Of a stretch of 13,304 nucleotides of DNA, positions 7,334-13,304 are shown piece by piece. Under the pieces are notes generated by a model. The model saw only the letters and a list, made by a program, of their open reading frames with translations, was not told the DNA's origin and ran no database searches. The first letter of the stretch is position 1. The number at the start of each line of letters is the position of its first letter. A program made the translations under genes and the position numbers. Source of the stretch: DSUN01 sp035527715 (GTDB taxonomy: Bacteria > Planctomycetota > PUPC01 > DSUN01); contig DATKZY010000276.1 of assembly GCA_035527715.1 (NCBI GenBank), positions 1 through 13,304 on the forward strand, in the 5' to 3' direction.

Positions 7334-8836
7334 TCACTCGGGAATGACCAGGAAGGCGTCGAAATCGGGTGACACCCTATCCTTTCGTATCGGGAAGGCC
7401 AGCTTGCCGCCCGCGTGCTTTCCTTCGAGCACGGGCTTCGCCTGGCCGAGCGTCTGCTTGATGTCGAGGCAGTTGTAGACCCTGAACATCTGCCCCTGGC
7501 CCAGGACGCTCGACAGGTCCACCTCGACCTTGTCGTGCCCGTCCCAATTGAAGATGGCCACGTTCGCGCGGCCCTTCTGGTACTTGTTAGGGAACACGAA
7601 GACCCTGGTGCCGGTCGGCTTGCCGTTCTTGCCCGGCTCGACCTTGCTTGTCTTGTCGAGGCCGAGGGCCTGCCACTGGGCGAAGGTCAGCAGCTCGGCC
7701 TCCACCTTGTTCTCGCTCGCGCCGTGGTAGAACGTCTTCCCCTTGCCATTGGCGATATAGGTGTTGCCGTCGAGCTTGTAGCCGGAGAGGTCGGGCTTCG
7801 CCTCGCGCTTGCCGAGGGCGGAGCCTGTGGGCGAGGAACTGATCTCGACGTGGATGCCGGTGGACCAGATGGTGTTCCCTGTGACCTCGATCTTCTTCCA
7901 GTCGCCGAGGGACAGGCCGTAGAAAGCTCCCGCAAGATAGTTGTCGCGGACCTCGCCGGTGAGGTTCTGGACGGCTTTGAGGTGGCTCATGCGGGCGTTG
8001 GGGCGCCAGCGCTCGACATCGGTCGGCTGGTAGCCGACATTGCCGATGAGGCGAATGCGGTCGGCCGGCACGTAGCCGTAGATCAGATAGTTGTCCATCG
8101 TCTGGCCCGGCTTGTAGGCGCCGGCGATGTAGCAGATGTTCTCCAGGAGGTCGAAGCCGGTGATCTGGCCGCCCTGGGTGTAGACGTGGACGTTCCAGCC
8201 GCAGCCGCGATAGGCGATGTTGTGCTGGAAGACCTTGGTGCCCTTCTCGTTCTGCGCGTAGTAGGCGTGGCCGTGGCCGCGGCCGCCGCGGGGGTCGAGA
8301 TACCCGAAGTCGTGGATGAGGCAGCCGTAAAGCTCGAGGCCCACGGCCGGGCTCCAGCAGCCCGTGCCCATCGCGCCGCCGAAGAGATTGCAGTTGATCA
8401 CCTTCGCGCCCGTGCCGCCGGTGGCGTTGAGCGCCGTCTCGGCCTTGTGCTCTTTCTGCGTGGCGTCCCACTTCAGGTCGCCGATCTCCAGCCCCACGTA
8501 CTCCGCGTAGGAACTGGTCAGCGCCGCCGTCCCGTTGAGGTGGGCCGACTGGCCGGCGACGGGCGTCACGCGGATCGGCTTCTCCTTGGTGCCCGACACG
8601 GCGAGGGCGAAGGGGATGCGTTTGATACCATCCATCTTCCCCTCGTAGACGCCGCCAGCCAGCAAAATCGTGTCGCCCGGTTGCGCGGGGCTTTTCGCCG
8701 AGAGGGCCGTGAAGACATCGAGCGGCCGCTCCTTGCTCCCATCGCCCTCGGGCGTCCCGGCCGGCGAGACGTGCACCTCTCGTGCGAGCGCCGTCACGCA
8801 GGCCACGACCGCCACGGCAAACACGACCCGTCTCAT
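7334..8836 (-). CDS. Secreted right-handed parallel beta-helix protein
   Basis: This is a protein of 500 residues. The start ATG 8834-8836 gives a signal peptide (MRRVVFAVAVVACVTALA, with likely cleavage after A18). It is followed by the VHVSPAGTPEGDGSKERPL entry common to exported beta-helix proteins. The rest consists of short strand/turn repeats with Asn- and Gly-rich turns: INCNLFGGAMG, LYGCLIHDFGY, FQHNIAYRGCGWNVHVY, IRLIGNVGY, VRDNYLAG and VTGNTIWSTGI. This is the pattern of pectate-lyase-like right-handed beta-helices. A smaller beta-rich region closes the protein (about 440-500). It may act on or bind a polysaccharide outside the cell. I cannot assign a lyase family, because no Arg/Lys/Asp catalytic set can be placed with confidence. 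It is the first gene of a likely operon with the MFS permease. Confidence 0.87.
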   Translation of the reverse strand: MRRVVFAVAVVACVTALAREVHVSPAGTPEGDGSKERPLDVFTALSAKSPAQPGDTILLAGGVYEGKMDGIKRIPFALAVSGTKEKPIRVTPVAGQSAHLNGTAALTSSYAEYVGLEIGDLKWDATQKEHKAETALNATGGTGAKVINCNLFGGAMGTGCWSPAVGLELYGCLIHDFGYLDPRGGRGHGHAYYAQNEKGTKVFQHNIAYRGCGWNVHVYTQGGQITGFDLLENICYIAGAYKPGQTMDNYLIYGYVPADRIRLIGNVGYQPTDVERWRPNARMSHLKAVQNLTGEVRDNYLAGAFYGLSLGDWKKIEVTGNTIWSTGIHVEISSSPTGSALGKREAKPDLSGYKLDGNTYIANGKGKTFYHGASENKVEAELLTFAQWQALGLDKTSKVEPGKNGKPTGTRVFVFPNKYQKGRANVAIFNWDGHDKVEVDLSSVLGQGQMFRVYNCLDIKQTLGQAKPVLEGKHAGGKLAFPIRKDRVSPDFDAFLVIPE

Positions 8837-8843
8837 CCCGGAT

Positions 8844-8848
8844 CCTCC
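8844..8848 (-). promoter_or_regulatory. Ribosome binding site fixing the beta-helix start
   Basis: Read on the minus strand, GGAGG lies seven bases before the ATG at 8834-8836. The frame stays open for another 309 bases upstream, to 9145. This site and the signal peptide directly after the ATG decide in favour of the shorter form. Confidence 0.8.
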
Positions 8849-8876
8849 AGTTGAGCGGCTTCGAAGCAACGATGAA

Positions 8877-8905
8877 AGGCTATCCGTGGGCACTGTTCGT
8901 GTCAA
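8877..8905 (-). promoter_or_regulatory. Sigma70-like promoter for the beta-helix/MFS operon
   Basis: Read on the minus strand, a perfect TTGACA (8900-8905) and TAGCCT (8877-8882) are separated by 17 bases. The -10 match is weak (3 of 6). Transcription would start near 8870, giving a leader of about 34 bases. Confidence 0.45.
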
Positions 8906-8921
8906 GTGCCACACACGCGGT

Positions 8922-8950
8922 TTGACCCGAAACACGGCCTCGTGTAAGAT
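8922..8950 (+). promoter_or_regulatory. Sigma70-like promoter for the FKBP gene
   Basis: TTGACC (8922-8927) and TAAGAT (8945-8950) are separated by 17 bases, with 5 of 6 and 4 of 6 matches. Transcription would start near 8957, leaving a leader of about 167 bases before the GTG start. The -35 box is only 16 bases from the opposite -35 box. Confidence 0.6.
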
Positions 8951-8959
8951 CAAGGCCAA

Positions 8960-8995
8960 GCTGGCCACGGCAGCGGCCCTGCTGGGGAGGCCAGC
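8960..8995 (+). other. Stem-loop at the 5' end of the FKBP leader
   Basis: GCTGGCC (8960-8966) pairs with GGCCAGC (8989-8995), and inside it CAGC (8971-8974) pairs with GCTG (8981-8984). It begins within a few bases of the predicted transcript start. It could stabilise the mRNA or be part of a leader control element. In such a GC-rich sequence, chance pairing is also possible. Confidence 0.4.
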
Positions 8996-9110
8996 CCGCC
9001 CGAGCGAATCCCCTGCCGCAATGGGGCCACGGAGCAGGAACCCTTCAGCCAGCGGCCAATGTGGCCCTGGCGCTCCTGCCCGAGGAACCCCGGCGCACTG
9101 GCAAGAACCA

Positions 9111-9117
9111 GAGAGGA
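9111..9117 (+). promoter_or_regulatory. Ribosome binding site fixing the GTG start of the FKBP gene
   Basis: GAGAGGA lies six bases before the GTG at 9124. An in-frame upstream GTG at 9061 has no such site and would put a charged stretch ahead of the signal peptide, so 9124 is preferred. Confidence 0.75.
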
Positions 9118-9123
9118 CGCTTC

Positions 9124-9831
9124 GTGGATAGGCTAATCGTGGCACTGTTGCTCGTGGGGCTGGTCGCGGGCGCGTTCGCAGGCGAGGAGCCCCAGTTCAA
9201 GTCGCTCAAGGAGAAGGTCAGCTACGCCATCGGTCTCAACATCGGCAAGAGCATGAAGCAGGACCAGGTGGAGCTGGACCCCGACGTGCTGGTCCGCGGG
9301 ATCAAGGACGCCCTGACCGGCGCCAAGCCGCTGCTGACCGACGCGCAGATCCAGGAGGCCATGGCGGGCTTCCAGAAGAAGATGCAGGCGAAGCAGGCCG
9401 AGGCCCGAAAAGCCTCCGGCGACAAGGCGAAGAAGGAAGGCGAGGACTTCCTCGCCGACAACAAGAAGAAGGAAGGCGTCGTCACCCGCCCCAGCGGCCT
9501 CCAGTATAAGGTCATCAAGAAGGGCACCGGCAACCGCAACCCGAAGGCCACCGACACCGTGGTCACCCACTACGTCGGCACGCTGCTCGACGGCACGGAG
9601 TTCGACAGCTCGATCAAGCGGGGCGAGCCGGCCGAGTTCGAGGTCGGCGGGGTGATCCCCGGCTGGACCGAGGCCCTTCAGCTCATGAAGGTCGGCGACA
9701 AGTGGCAGGTCTTCGTCCCCGCCCACCTCGCCTACGGCGAGCGCGGCGCCGGCCGCGCCATCGGCCCCAACGAAACCCTCGTGTTCGAAGTCGAGCTGAT
9801 CGCGATCAAGGACACCAAGGACGAGAAGTAA
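9124..9831 (+). CDS. Exported FKBP-type peptidyl-prolyl cis-trans isomerase (Mip/FkpA-like)
   Basis: This is a protein of 235 residues starting at GTG. A signal peptide (about 1-19, cleavage after AFA) is followed by an FKBP N-terminal dimerisation domain (KEKVSYAIGLNIGKSM onward, about 27-95). Next come a Lys-rich helical linker (about 95-130) and an FKBP domain (about 135-233). Residues that line the FKBP active pocket are kept: Tyr in THYVGTLLDG, Phe-Asp in EFDSS, Val-Ile and Trp in VIPGW, Tyr in AYGERG and Phe in LVFEVEL. It should therefore be an active prolyl isomerase and folding helper outside the inner membrane, probably a V-shaped homodimer as known for Mip and FkpA. It has its own promoter and a long leader. 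It is divergent from the beta-helix operon and convergent with the DUF1854 gene. Confidence 0.94.
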   Translation: MDRLIVALLLVGLVAGAFAGEEPQFKSLKEKVSYAIGLNIGKSMKQDQVELDPDVLVRGIKDALTGAKPLLTDAQIQEAMAGFQKKMQAKQAEARKASGDKAKKEGEDFLADNKKKEGVVTRPSGLQYKVIKKGTGNRNPKATDTVVTHYVGTLLDGTEFDSSIKRGEPAEFEVGGVIPGWTEALQLMKVGDKWQVFVPAHLAYGERGAGRAIGPNETLVFEVELIAIKDTKDEK

Positions 9832-9833
9832 GG

Positions 9834-9909
9834 CCCCGCCCTGGTTGATCGTCTGGCGCGTTGCCGGCCAGGGGACGACGGAGTACAGGCATCAGAGGAG
9901 CCGGCGGGG
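9834..9909. terminator. Possible bidirectional termination region between convergent genes
   Basis: The gap between the FKBP stop and the DUF1854 stop holds two nested inverted repeats. CCCTGG (9839-9844) pairs with CCAGGG (9868-9873), and CCCCGCC (9834-9840) pairs with GGCGGGG (9903-9909). The two share bases 9839-9840 and cannot form fully together. There is no T-run, so this is not a classic intrinsic terminator and the call is weak. Confidence 0.25.
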
Positions 9910-10434
9910 TCACCAGTAGATGTAGCGGCGGAAGCGGGAGCGGCTCTCGGCGTCGAGTTTCTCGATGTCGGGGATCTCGTAGCGATTGCCATCCACGTCG
10001 GTGACGATGTGGCAGCCGTCGCCGGCGTGGACGCATTTGCTCTGGTCCCAGCGTGCGGTGGGGAACTCGCGGGGCCCCTTGTCGGTCTCGCAATCCCAGT
10101 AGAGGTAGCCGAACTCTTCGCGCATGGCTCGGATCTCGGTGATGAGGTGGATGAAGTAGCGGCGGTCGAGGGCCTCCTTCAGCAACCGGCGCTGGTCGGG
10201 GGCCAGGGCATCGAGGTGGCGGAGGAGGCCGATCTCGCGCTGCTCGGCGATCGTGGCACCGACGCGGACCGAGATGTAGCGGCCGGGGTCCGAGATGGGG
10301 CGCGTGCGGTAGACCAACACGTCCTTGTGTTCGGTGCCGTCGGCCATTCGGGCGCAGAGCTGGCGCAGCTCGTTCTGGAAGAAGCGCACGTCGCCGGGTC
10401 CCAAGTAGCGGATGCCTTCATAGCGTTCGGCCAT
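9910..10434 (-). CDS. DUF1854 protein, partner of the ABC exporter
   Basis: This is a protein of 174 residues. It matches the DUF1854 pattern as I know it: a starting beta segment (IRYLGPGDVRFFQNELRQL), a VLVYRTRPISDPGRYISVR core, then EIGLLRHLDALAPDQRRLLKEALDRRYFIHLI, and the second half with YWDCETDKGPREF and DVDGNRYEIPDIEKLD before RFRRYIYW at the end. There is no signal peptide or membrane helix, so it is cytoplasmic. DUF1854 proteins are encoded next to a distinct ABC exporter, and reference annotation links the pair to cyanophycin metabolism; the molecular role is unknown. The start ATG (10432-10434) lies inside the end of the ABC gene (17-base overlap), with AAGGA (10443-10447) eight bases upstream. 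Translation is therefore probably coupled. Confidence 0.85.
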   Translation of the reverse strand: MAERYEGIRYLGPGDVRFFQNELRQLCARMADGTEHKDVLVYRTRPISDPGRYISVRVGATIAEQREIGLLRHLDALAPDQRRLLKEALDRRYFIHLITEIRAMREEFGYLYWDCETDKGPREFPTARWDQSKCVHAGDGCHIVTDVDGNRYEIPDIEKLDAESRSRFRRYIYW

Positions 10435-12793
10435 GCGTCTTATCCTTGTCCTTCGCGTCAGCCTTCTTGTCGGCCTCCTCGGCGGCGAGGGCGCGGACGT
10501 CGTCCACGCTCTCCTTGTCCTTGGTGAGCTGGGTCTGGATTTTGACCATCTTGGCGTAGGGGCCGCCGCGGGCCAGGAGCTCCTCGTGGGTGCCGACCTC
10601 GACGATCCTGCCCTCCTCGAAGACGAGGATGCGGTCGGCGTTGCGCAGGGTGGAGAGGCGATGGGCGATGGCGATGGTGGTGCGGCCGCGGGTCAGGGCG
10701 TCGAGGGCCTTCTGAATCTCGCGCTCGGTCACCGTGTCCACGCTCGACGTGGCCTCGTCGAGGATGAGGATTCTGGGGTTGAACAGGAGTGCCCTGGCGA
10801 TGGAGATGCGCTGGCGCTCGCCGCCCGAGAGGCCGGCGCCGCGCTCGCCCAGGCGGGTGTCGTAGCCGTCGGGCATGCGCACGACGAAGTCGTGGGCGTT
10901 GGCCGCCTTGGCCGCGTCGAAGATCTCCTCGAGCGTGGCCTCGGGCCGCCCGTAGGAGATGTTCTCCTGGATCGTGCCGGTGAAGAGCTGGGCGTCCTGG
11001 AGCACCAGGCCGATCTGGCTGCGCAGCGAGTCCAACTTGATCTTGCGGAGATCCACCCCGTCAATCAGGATGCGGCCCTCGTTCGGGTCGTAGAAGCGGC
11101 ACAGGAGGTTGACGAACGAGGTCTTGCCCGAGCCGCTCTGGCCCACGATGCCGAGCATCTCGCCGGGCTGGATCTCGATGTCAATGCCCTTGAGGACGGG
11201 CACGTGGGGGTCGTAGCCGAACACGGCGCCCTCGAACTTGATGGCCCCACGCACGTCAACGTCTACCGCGTCGGCCGCCTCCTGAATCTCCGGCTCCGTG
11301 TCGAGCACCTCGAACACCCGGTTGGCCTGGGTGGTGAACGAGGTGAGCCACTGGGAGAGCGACATGAGCGTGTTGAGCGGGCCGTAGAACATGCCCAGGT
11401 AGCCCAGGAAGGCCATCAGCTCGCCCAGCGTGATCGTGTGCTTCTCGATGATGTGGCGGCCCCCCACGAACCACACGATCAGGCCGCCCAGGCTGAACAC
11501 GAAGCTCACGATGGGGTAGAAGGTGGTGGACGACAGGTCCACGCCCAGCCGCGCCGTGCGCAGGCGCTGGCAATAGTTCTGCACGCGGCCGAACTCGCGG
11601 CCCTCCTGCGCGAACGCCTTCACCACCCGCACGCCGGAGAGCGCCGCGAAGAGCACGTTGGCGATCTTCGAGCGGCTGTCCCAGTAGCGATAGTGCCGCG
11701 GCTGAATGTAGCGCCAGAACACATACGTGGAGCCCAGCACGAAGGGCACCGGGATCAGCACGTAGATGGCAAGGGTGGAATTGAGCGTGAAGAGCATGAT
11801 GAGCACGCCCACGATGATCAGGATGTTGAACAGGAAGCCGCTGGTGAGCTGCCAGATGAAGCCCTGAAGCTCCTCGACGTCGTGGGCGACGCGCGTCATC
11901 AGCGAGCCGACCTGGTTCTTGTCGTAGTAGCGGACCGAGAGGTTCTGGAGGTGGCGGTAGAGACGCAGGCGCATGTCGTAGCTCACGCGCGTGCCGATGA
12001 TCGTCGAGAGGCGGCCCTTCAGGATGCCCACGATGATCTGGAAGATCTGCGTCGTCGCCAGGCTCAGCACGAGCAACAGCAGCCAGCCGACCTTCGTCTC
12101 GGCCCCGAACACCCCCGTGAGCCAGCGGAACCACGACGACACGGGGTTCTTGTCGGCATCAGGACCCACGACGTTGTCCACCAGCGTCTTCGTGAGGTGG
12201 GGCGGCACCAGGTTGAGCGCGATGCTGATGATCACCAGCACCATCGCCGTCGAGGCATAGGGCCAGTAGGGGAGCATGAGCTTGAAGAAGCGGCCGAAGA
12301 CGTGGCGCTTCGAGATGCAGCGCGGGCAGGCCGAGGTGCCCTCGGGCAGCATCCGCTTGCACTTCAGGCAGCGGCGGATGTCCGCGTCGTCCGCCGCGGC
12401 GCACACCAGCGGCGTGCCGCGGAGCATCATGCGCAGCTTGCTCGCCGCCTTGGTGAACTTGCCGGCCTGCGCGTTCGAGAAGCGGATGACGTTCACCCAG
12501 CCATCCGCGGTCTTCACCTGCACGAAGCCGCTGCCCACGCGCGCATCGGCCTGGGCCGCCTCGATGTCCTTCACCTCGAAGCTCGGCCCGGGCTGCGCAC
12601 CGTCCCCGTCCAGCGCGAACGTCAGCACCCGCTCGGCCGTGATGACCAGCCAGTGCTCCGCGTAGTTTCCCTGAAAGTCCAGATCCGAGTCCGTGGCCAG
12701 CAACACCTTGGCTTCGGGGATGCCTTGCCGCTCCAGCGCCGTGCGGAGCGGCCCGGGCATCGCCCGGAGCAGGCTGCACACGTCGTCTGTCAT
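10418..12793 (-). CDS. ABC exporter (fused permease-ATPase) with PH-like and zinc-ribbon N-terminus, DUF1854-associated type
   Basis: This is a protein of 791 residues. An N-terminal soluble region (about 15-127; NYAEHWLVITAERVLTF, GWVNVIRFSNAQAGKF) looks like a PH-type beta-barrel. It is followed by a CX2C-X10-CX2C zinc ribbon (C142, C145, C156, C159). The exporter membrane domain with six helices runs about 170-480, and the ATPase about 518-765: Walker A GQSGSGKTS (551-559), signature LSGGERQ (655-661), Walker B ILILDE with D679 and E680, and H-loop H711. All catalytic residues are present, so it should be an active, homodimeric exporter. The C-terminal tail is highly charged (Lys/Asp/Glu). 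The extra N-terminal modules are unlike plain MsbA-type exporters and fit the DUF1854-linked group. It overlaps the PKD gene by ATGA and the DUF1854 gene by 17 bases. The substrate is unknown. Confidence 0.92.
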   Translation of the reverse strand: MTDDVCSLLRAMPGPLRTALERQGIPEAKVLLATDSDLDFQGNYAEHWLVITAERVLTFALDGDGAQPGPSFEVKDIEAAQADARVGSGFVQVKTADGWVNVIRFSNAQAGKFTKAASKLRMMLRGTPLVCAAADDADIRRCLKCKRMLPEGTSACPRCISKRHVFGRFFKLMLPYWPYASTAMVLVIISIALNLVPPHLTKTLVDNVVGPDADKNPVSSWFRWLTGVFGAETKVGWLLLLVLSLATTQIFQIIVGILKGRLSTIIGTRVSYDMRLRLYRHLQNLSVRYYDKNQVGSLMTRVAHDVEELQGFIWQLTSGFLFNILIIVGVLIMLFTLNSTLAIYVLIPVPFVLGSTYVFWRYIQPRHYRYWDSRSKIANVLFAALSGVRVVKAFAQEGREFGRVQNYCQRLRTARLGVDLSSTTFYPIVSFVFSLGGLIVWFVGGRHIIEKHTITLGELMAFLGYLGMFYGPLNTLMSLSQWLTSFTTQANRVFEVLDTEPEIQEAADAVDVDVRGAIKFEGAVFGYDPHVPVLKGIDIEIQPGEMLGIVGQSGSGKTSFVNLLCRFYDPNEGRILIDGVDLRKIKLDSLRSQIGLVLQDAQLFTGTIQENISYGRPEATLEEIFDAAKAANAHDFVVRMPDGYDTRLGERGAGLSGGERQRISIARALLFNPRILILDEATSSVDTVTEREIQKALDALTRGRTTIAIAHRLSTLRNADRILVFEEGRIVEVGTHEELLARGGPYAKMVKIQTQLTKDKESVDDVRALAAEEADKKADAKDKDKTHGRTL

Positions 12794-13304
12794 CTCTCCC
12801 TCGCAACCACAGTTGCCTGCGCCACCTCGCCTCCCGCGCGCAGCGTCACAGTGTAAGTGCCTGGAGACAGATAGGTGTGGACGATCATGGACCCTCTCGC
12901 CGTCGAGCCATCGCCGAGGTCCCAGGTGTATTCCGCGCCCAGCGGCGCGCCCACGCCGATCCCGGTGACCTCGAGCGGCGCCGTGCCGCGCTCGGGCAGC
13001 ACCACGAGCGACAGAGGCTCCTCCTCCGCGGCGGGTGCGGCTGCGCCGGCCGCCAACCCGCCCAAGCCACCCACAGTAACCTGGGTCACCGTCAGGGCGT
13101 TGATCACGACGTAGGGGCTCGTGCCCCCGAGATCGTCGAGCCCCAGGGTCAACTGCCCGTCCGACACCGCCACCTGGTACGTCCGCGTGACGAACTCCCC
13201 CTTCGCCGTCGTCAGGCTGTCGACCTGCACCCCTTCCAGGAATACCCCCATCTGGTCGTACCCATACGAGGCATCCCCCATCGTCACCGTCACGTCGTAG
13301 TTCC
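12790..13304 (-). CDS. PKD-domain protein, C-terminal part (5' end outside window)
   Basis: The frame is open to the window edge; codons before the GTG at 13291-13293 read N-Y-D, so the true start lies further right. The visible 170 or so residues begin with a beta-rich segment (VTMGDASYGYDQMGVFLEG, then GQLTLGLDDLGG and YVVINALTV) that resembles the galactose-binding-like or malectin-like jelly-roll domains of planctomycete surface proteins. A short Gly/Ala/Pro linker follows, then a PKD domain with the hallmark YTWDLGDGS and HTYLSPGTYTVTLRAGG. Such domains mediate protein or carbohydrate contacts outside the cell, so secretion is expected, though the signal peptide would lie beyond the window. 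Its stop codon overlaps the ABC start (ATGA, 12790-12793), which makes this the first visible gene of a three-gene unit. Confidence 0.85.
   Translation of the reverse strand, partial: NYDVTVTMGDASYGYDQMGVFLEGVQVDSLTTAKGEFVTRTYQVAVSDGQLTLGLDDLGGTSPYVVINALTVTQVTVGGLGGLAAGAAAPAAEEEPLSLVVLPERGTAPLEVTGIGVGAPLGAEYTWDLGDGSTARGSMIVHTYLSPGTYTVTLRAGGEVAQATVVARER

Noticed and set aside
5249..7372. Plus-strand open frame running through the epimerase and opposite the MFS gene
   Set aside because: Arg/Pro/His-rich composition typical of a shifted frame in high-GC DNA. It crosses two well-supported genes.
7415..8854. Plus-strand open frame opposite the beta-helix gene
   Set aside because: No domain, signal or ribosome binding site. 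The sense protein has a signal peptide, a ribosome binding site and a beta-helix pattern.
9061..9123. Upstream GTG start for the FKBP protein
   Set aside because: No ribosome binding site, and it would bury the signal peptide behind a charged segment.
8837..9145. N-terminal extension of the beta-helix protein
   Set aside because: The frame is open, but GGAGG and a signal peptide begin at 8836, and the extension would run through both divergent promoters.
10433..12856. Long plus-strand open frame opposite the ABC exporter
   Set aside because: Rich in His/Arg/Glu/Val with no recognisable domain. The minus strand has complete Walker A, signature and Walker B motifs in the same stretch.
1..13304. 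CRISPR array, tRNA, rRNA or insertion sequence
   Set aside because: No regularly spaced direct repeats, no tRNA-like cloverleaf or rRNA-like stretch, and no transposase motif were seen by eye on either strand.

Overview
This is a high-GC window with every gene in intact reading frames, short intergenic gaps and no RNA gene, CRISPR array or insertion sequence that I can recognise. The gene types point to a Planctomycetota/PVC-type bacterium, probably environmental. They include a membrane-anchored Ser/Thr-kinase-like protein fused to a SUMF1-type sulfatase-modifying domain, a ferredoxin-tailed aldo/keto reductase, an exported parallel beta-helix protein, a PKD-domain protein, and an ABC exporter paired with a DUF1854 protein. 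The phylum is inferred from domain style, not from a marker gene.

Layout, left to right. (1) 1-352, plus: the C-terminal end of a PfkB-family sugar kinase. (2) 428-3853, plus: an 1141-residue transmembrane protein with a degenerate kinase domain in the cytoplasm and a SUMF1-like domain outside, preceded by its own sigma70-like promoter. (3) 3921-5066, minus, convergent with it: an aldo/keto reductase with two [4Fe-4S] motifs. (4) 5067-5333: a divergent control region with promoters facing both ways and a nested palindrome. (5) 5334-6044, plus: a short NAD-dependent epimerase/dehydratase. (6) 6056-7321 and 7334-8836, both minus: a likely two-gene operon of a secreted beta-helix protein followed by an MFS permease. 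(7) 8837-9123: a second divergent control region. (8) 9124-9831, plus: a secreted FKBP/Mip-type peptidyl-prolyl isomerase. (9) 9910-13304, minus: three overlapping genes, PKD-domain protein (its 5' end is outside the window), ABC exporter, and DUF1854 protein.

How the genes may work together. The PKD/ABC/DUF1854 block is the clearest unit, because the stop and start codons overlap at both junctions. ABC exporter plus DUF1854 is the pair known from cyanophycin-associated loci in other bacteria, but no cyanophycin synthetase is visible here, so its role in this genome is open. The aldo/keto reductase and the epimerase share a divergent promoter region and are both predicted nicotinamide-dependent enzymes, which suggests joint control in sugar or polyol metabolism. 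The beta-helix/MFS operon may handle a polysaccharide outside the cell and transport a small product.

The most interesting points are the loss of all three core catalytic residues in the kinase-like domain, the DUF1854/ABC pair coupled to a PKD protein, and the mutually exclusive hairpins in the epimerase leader.
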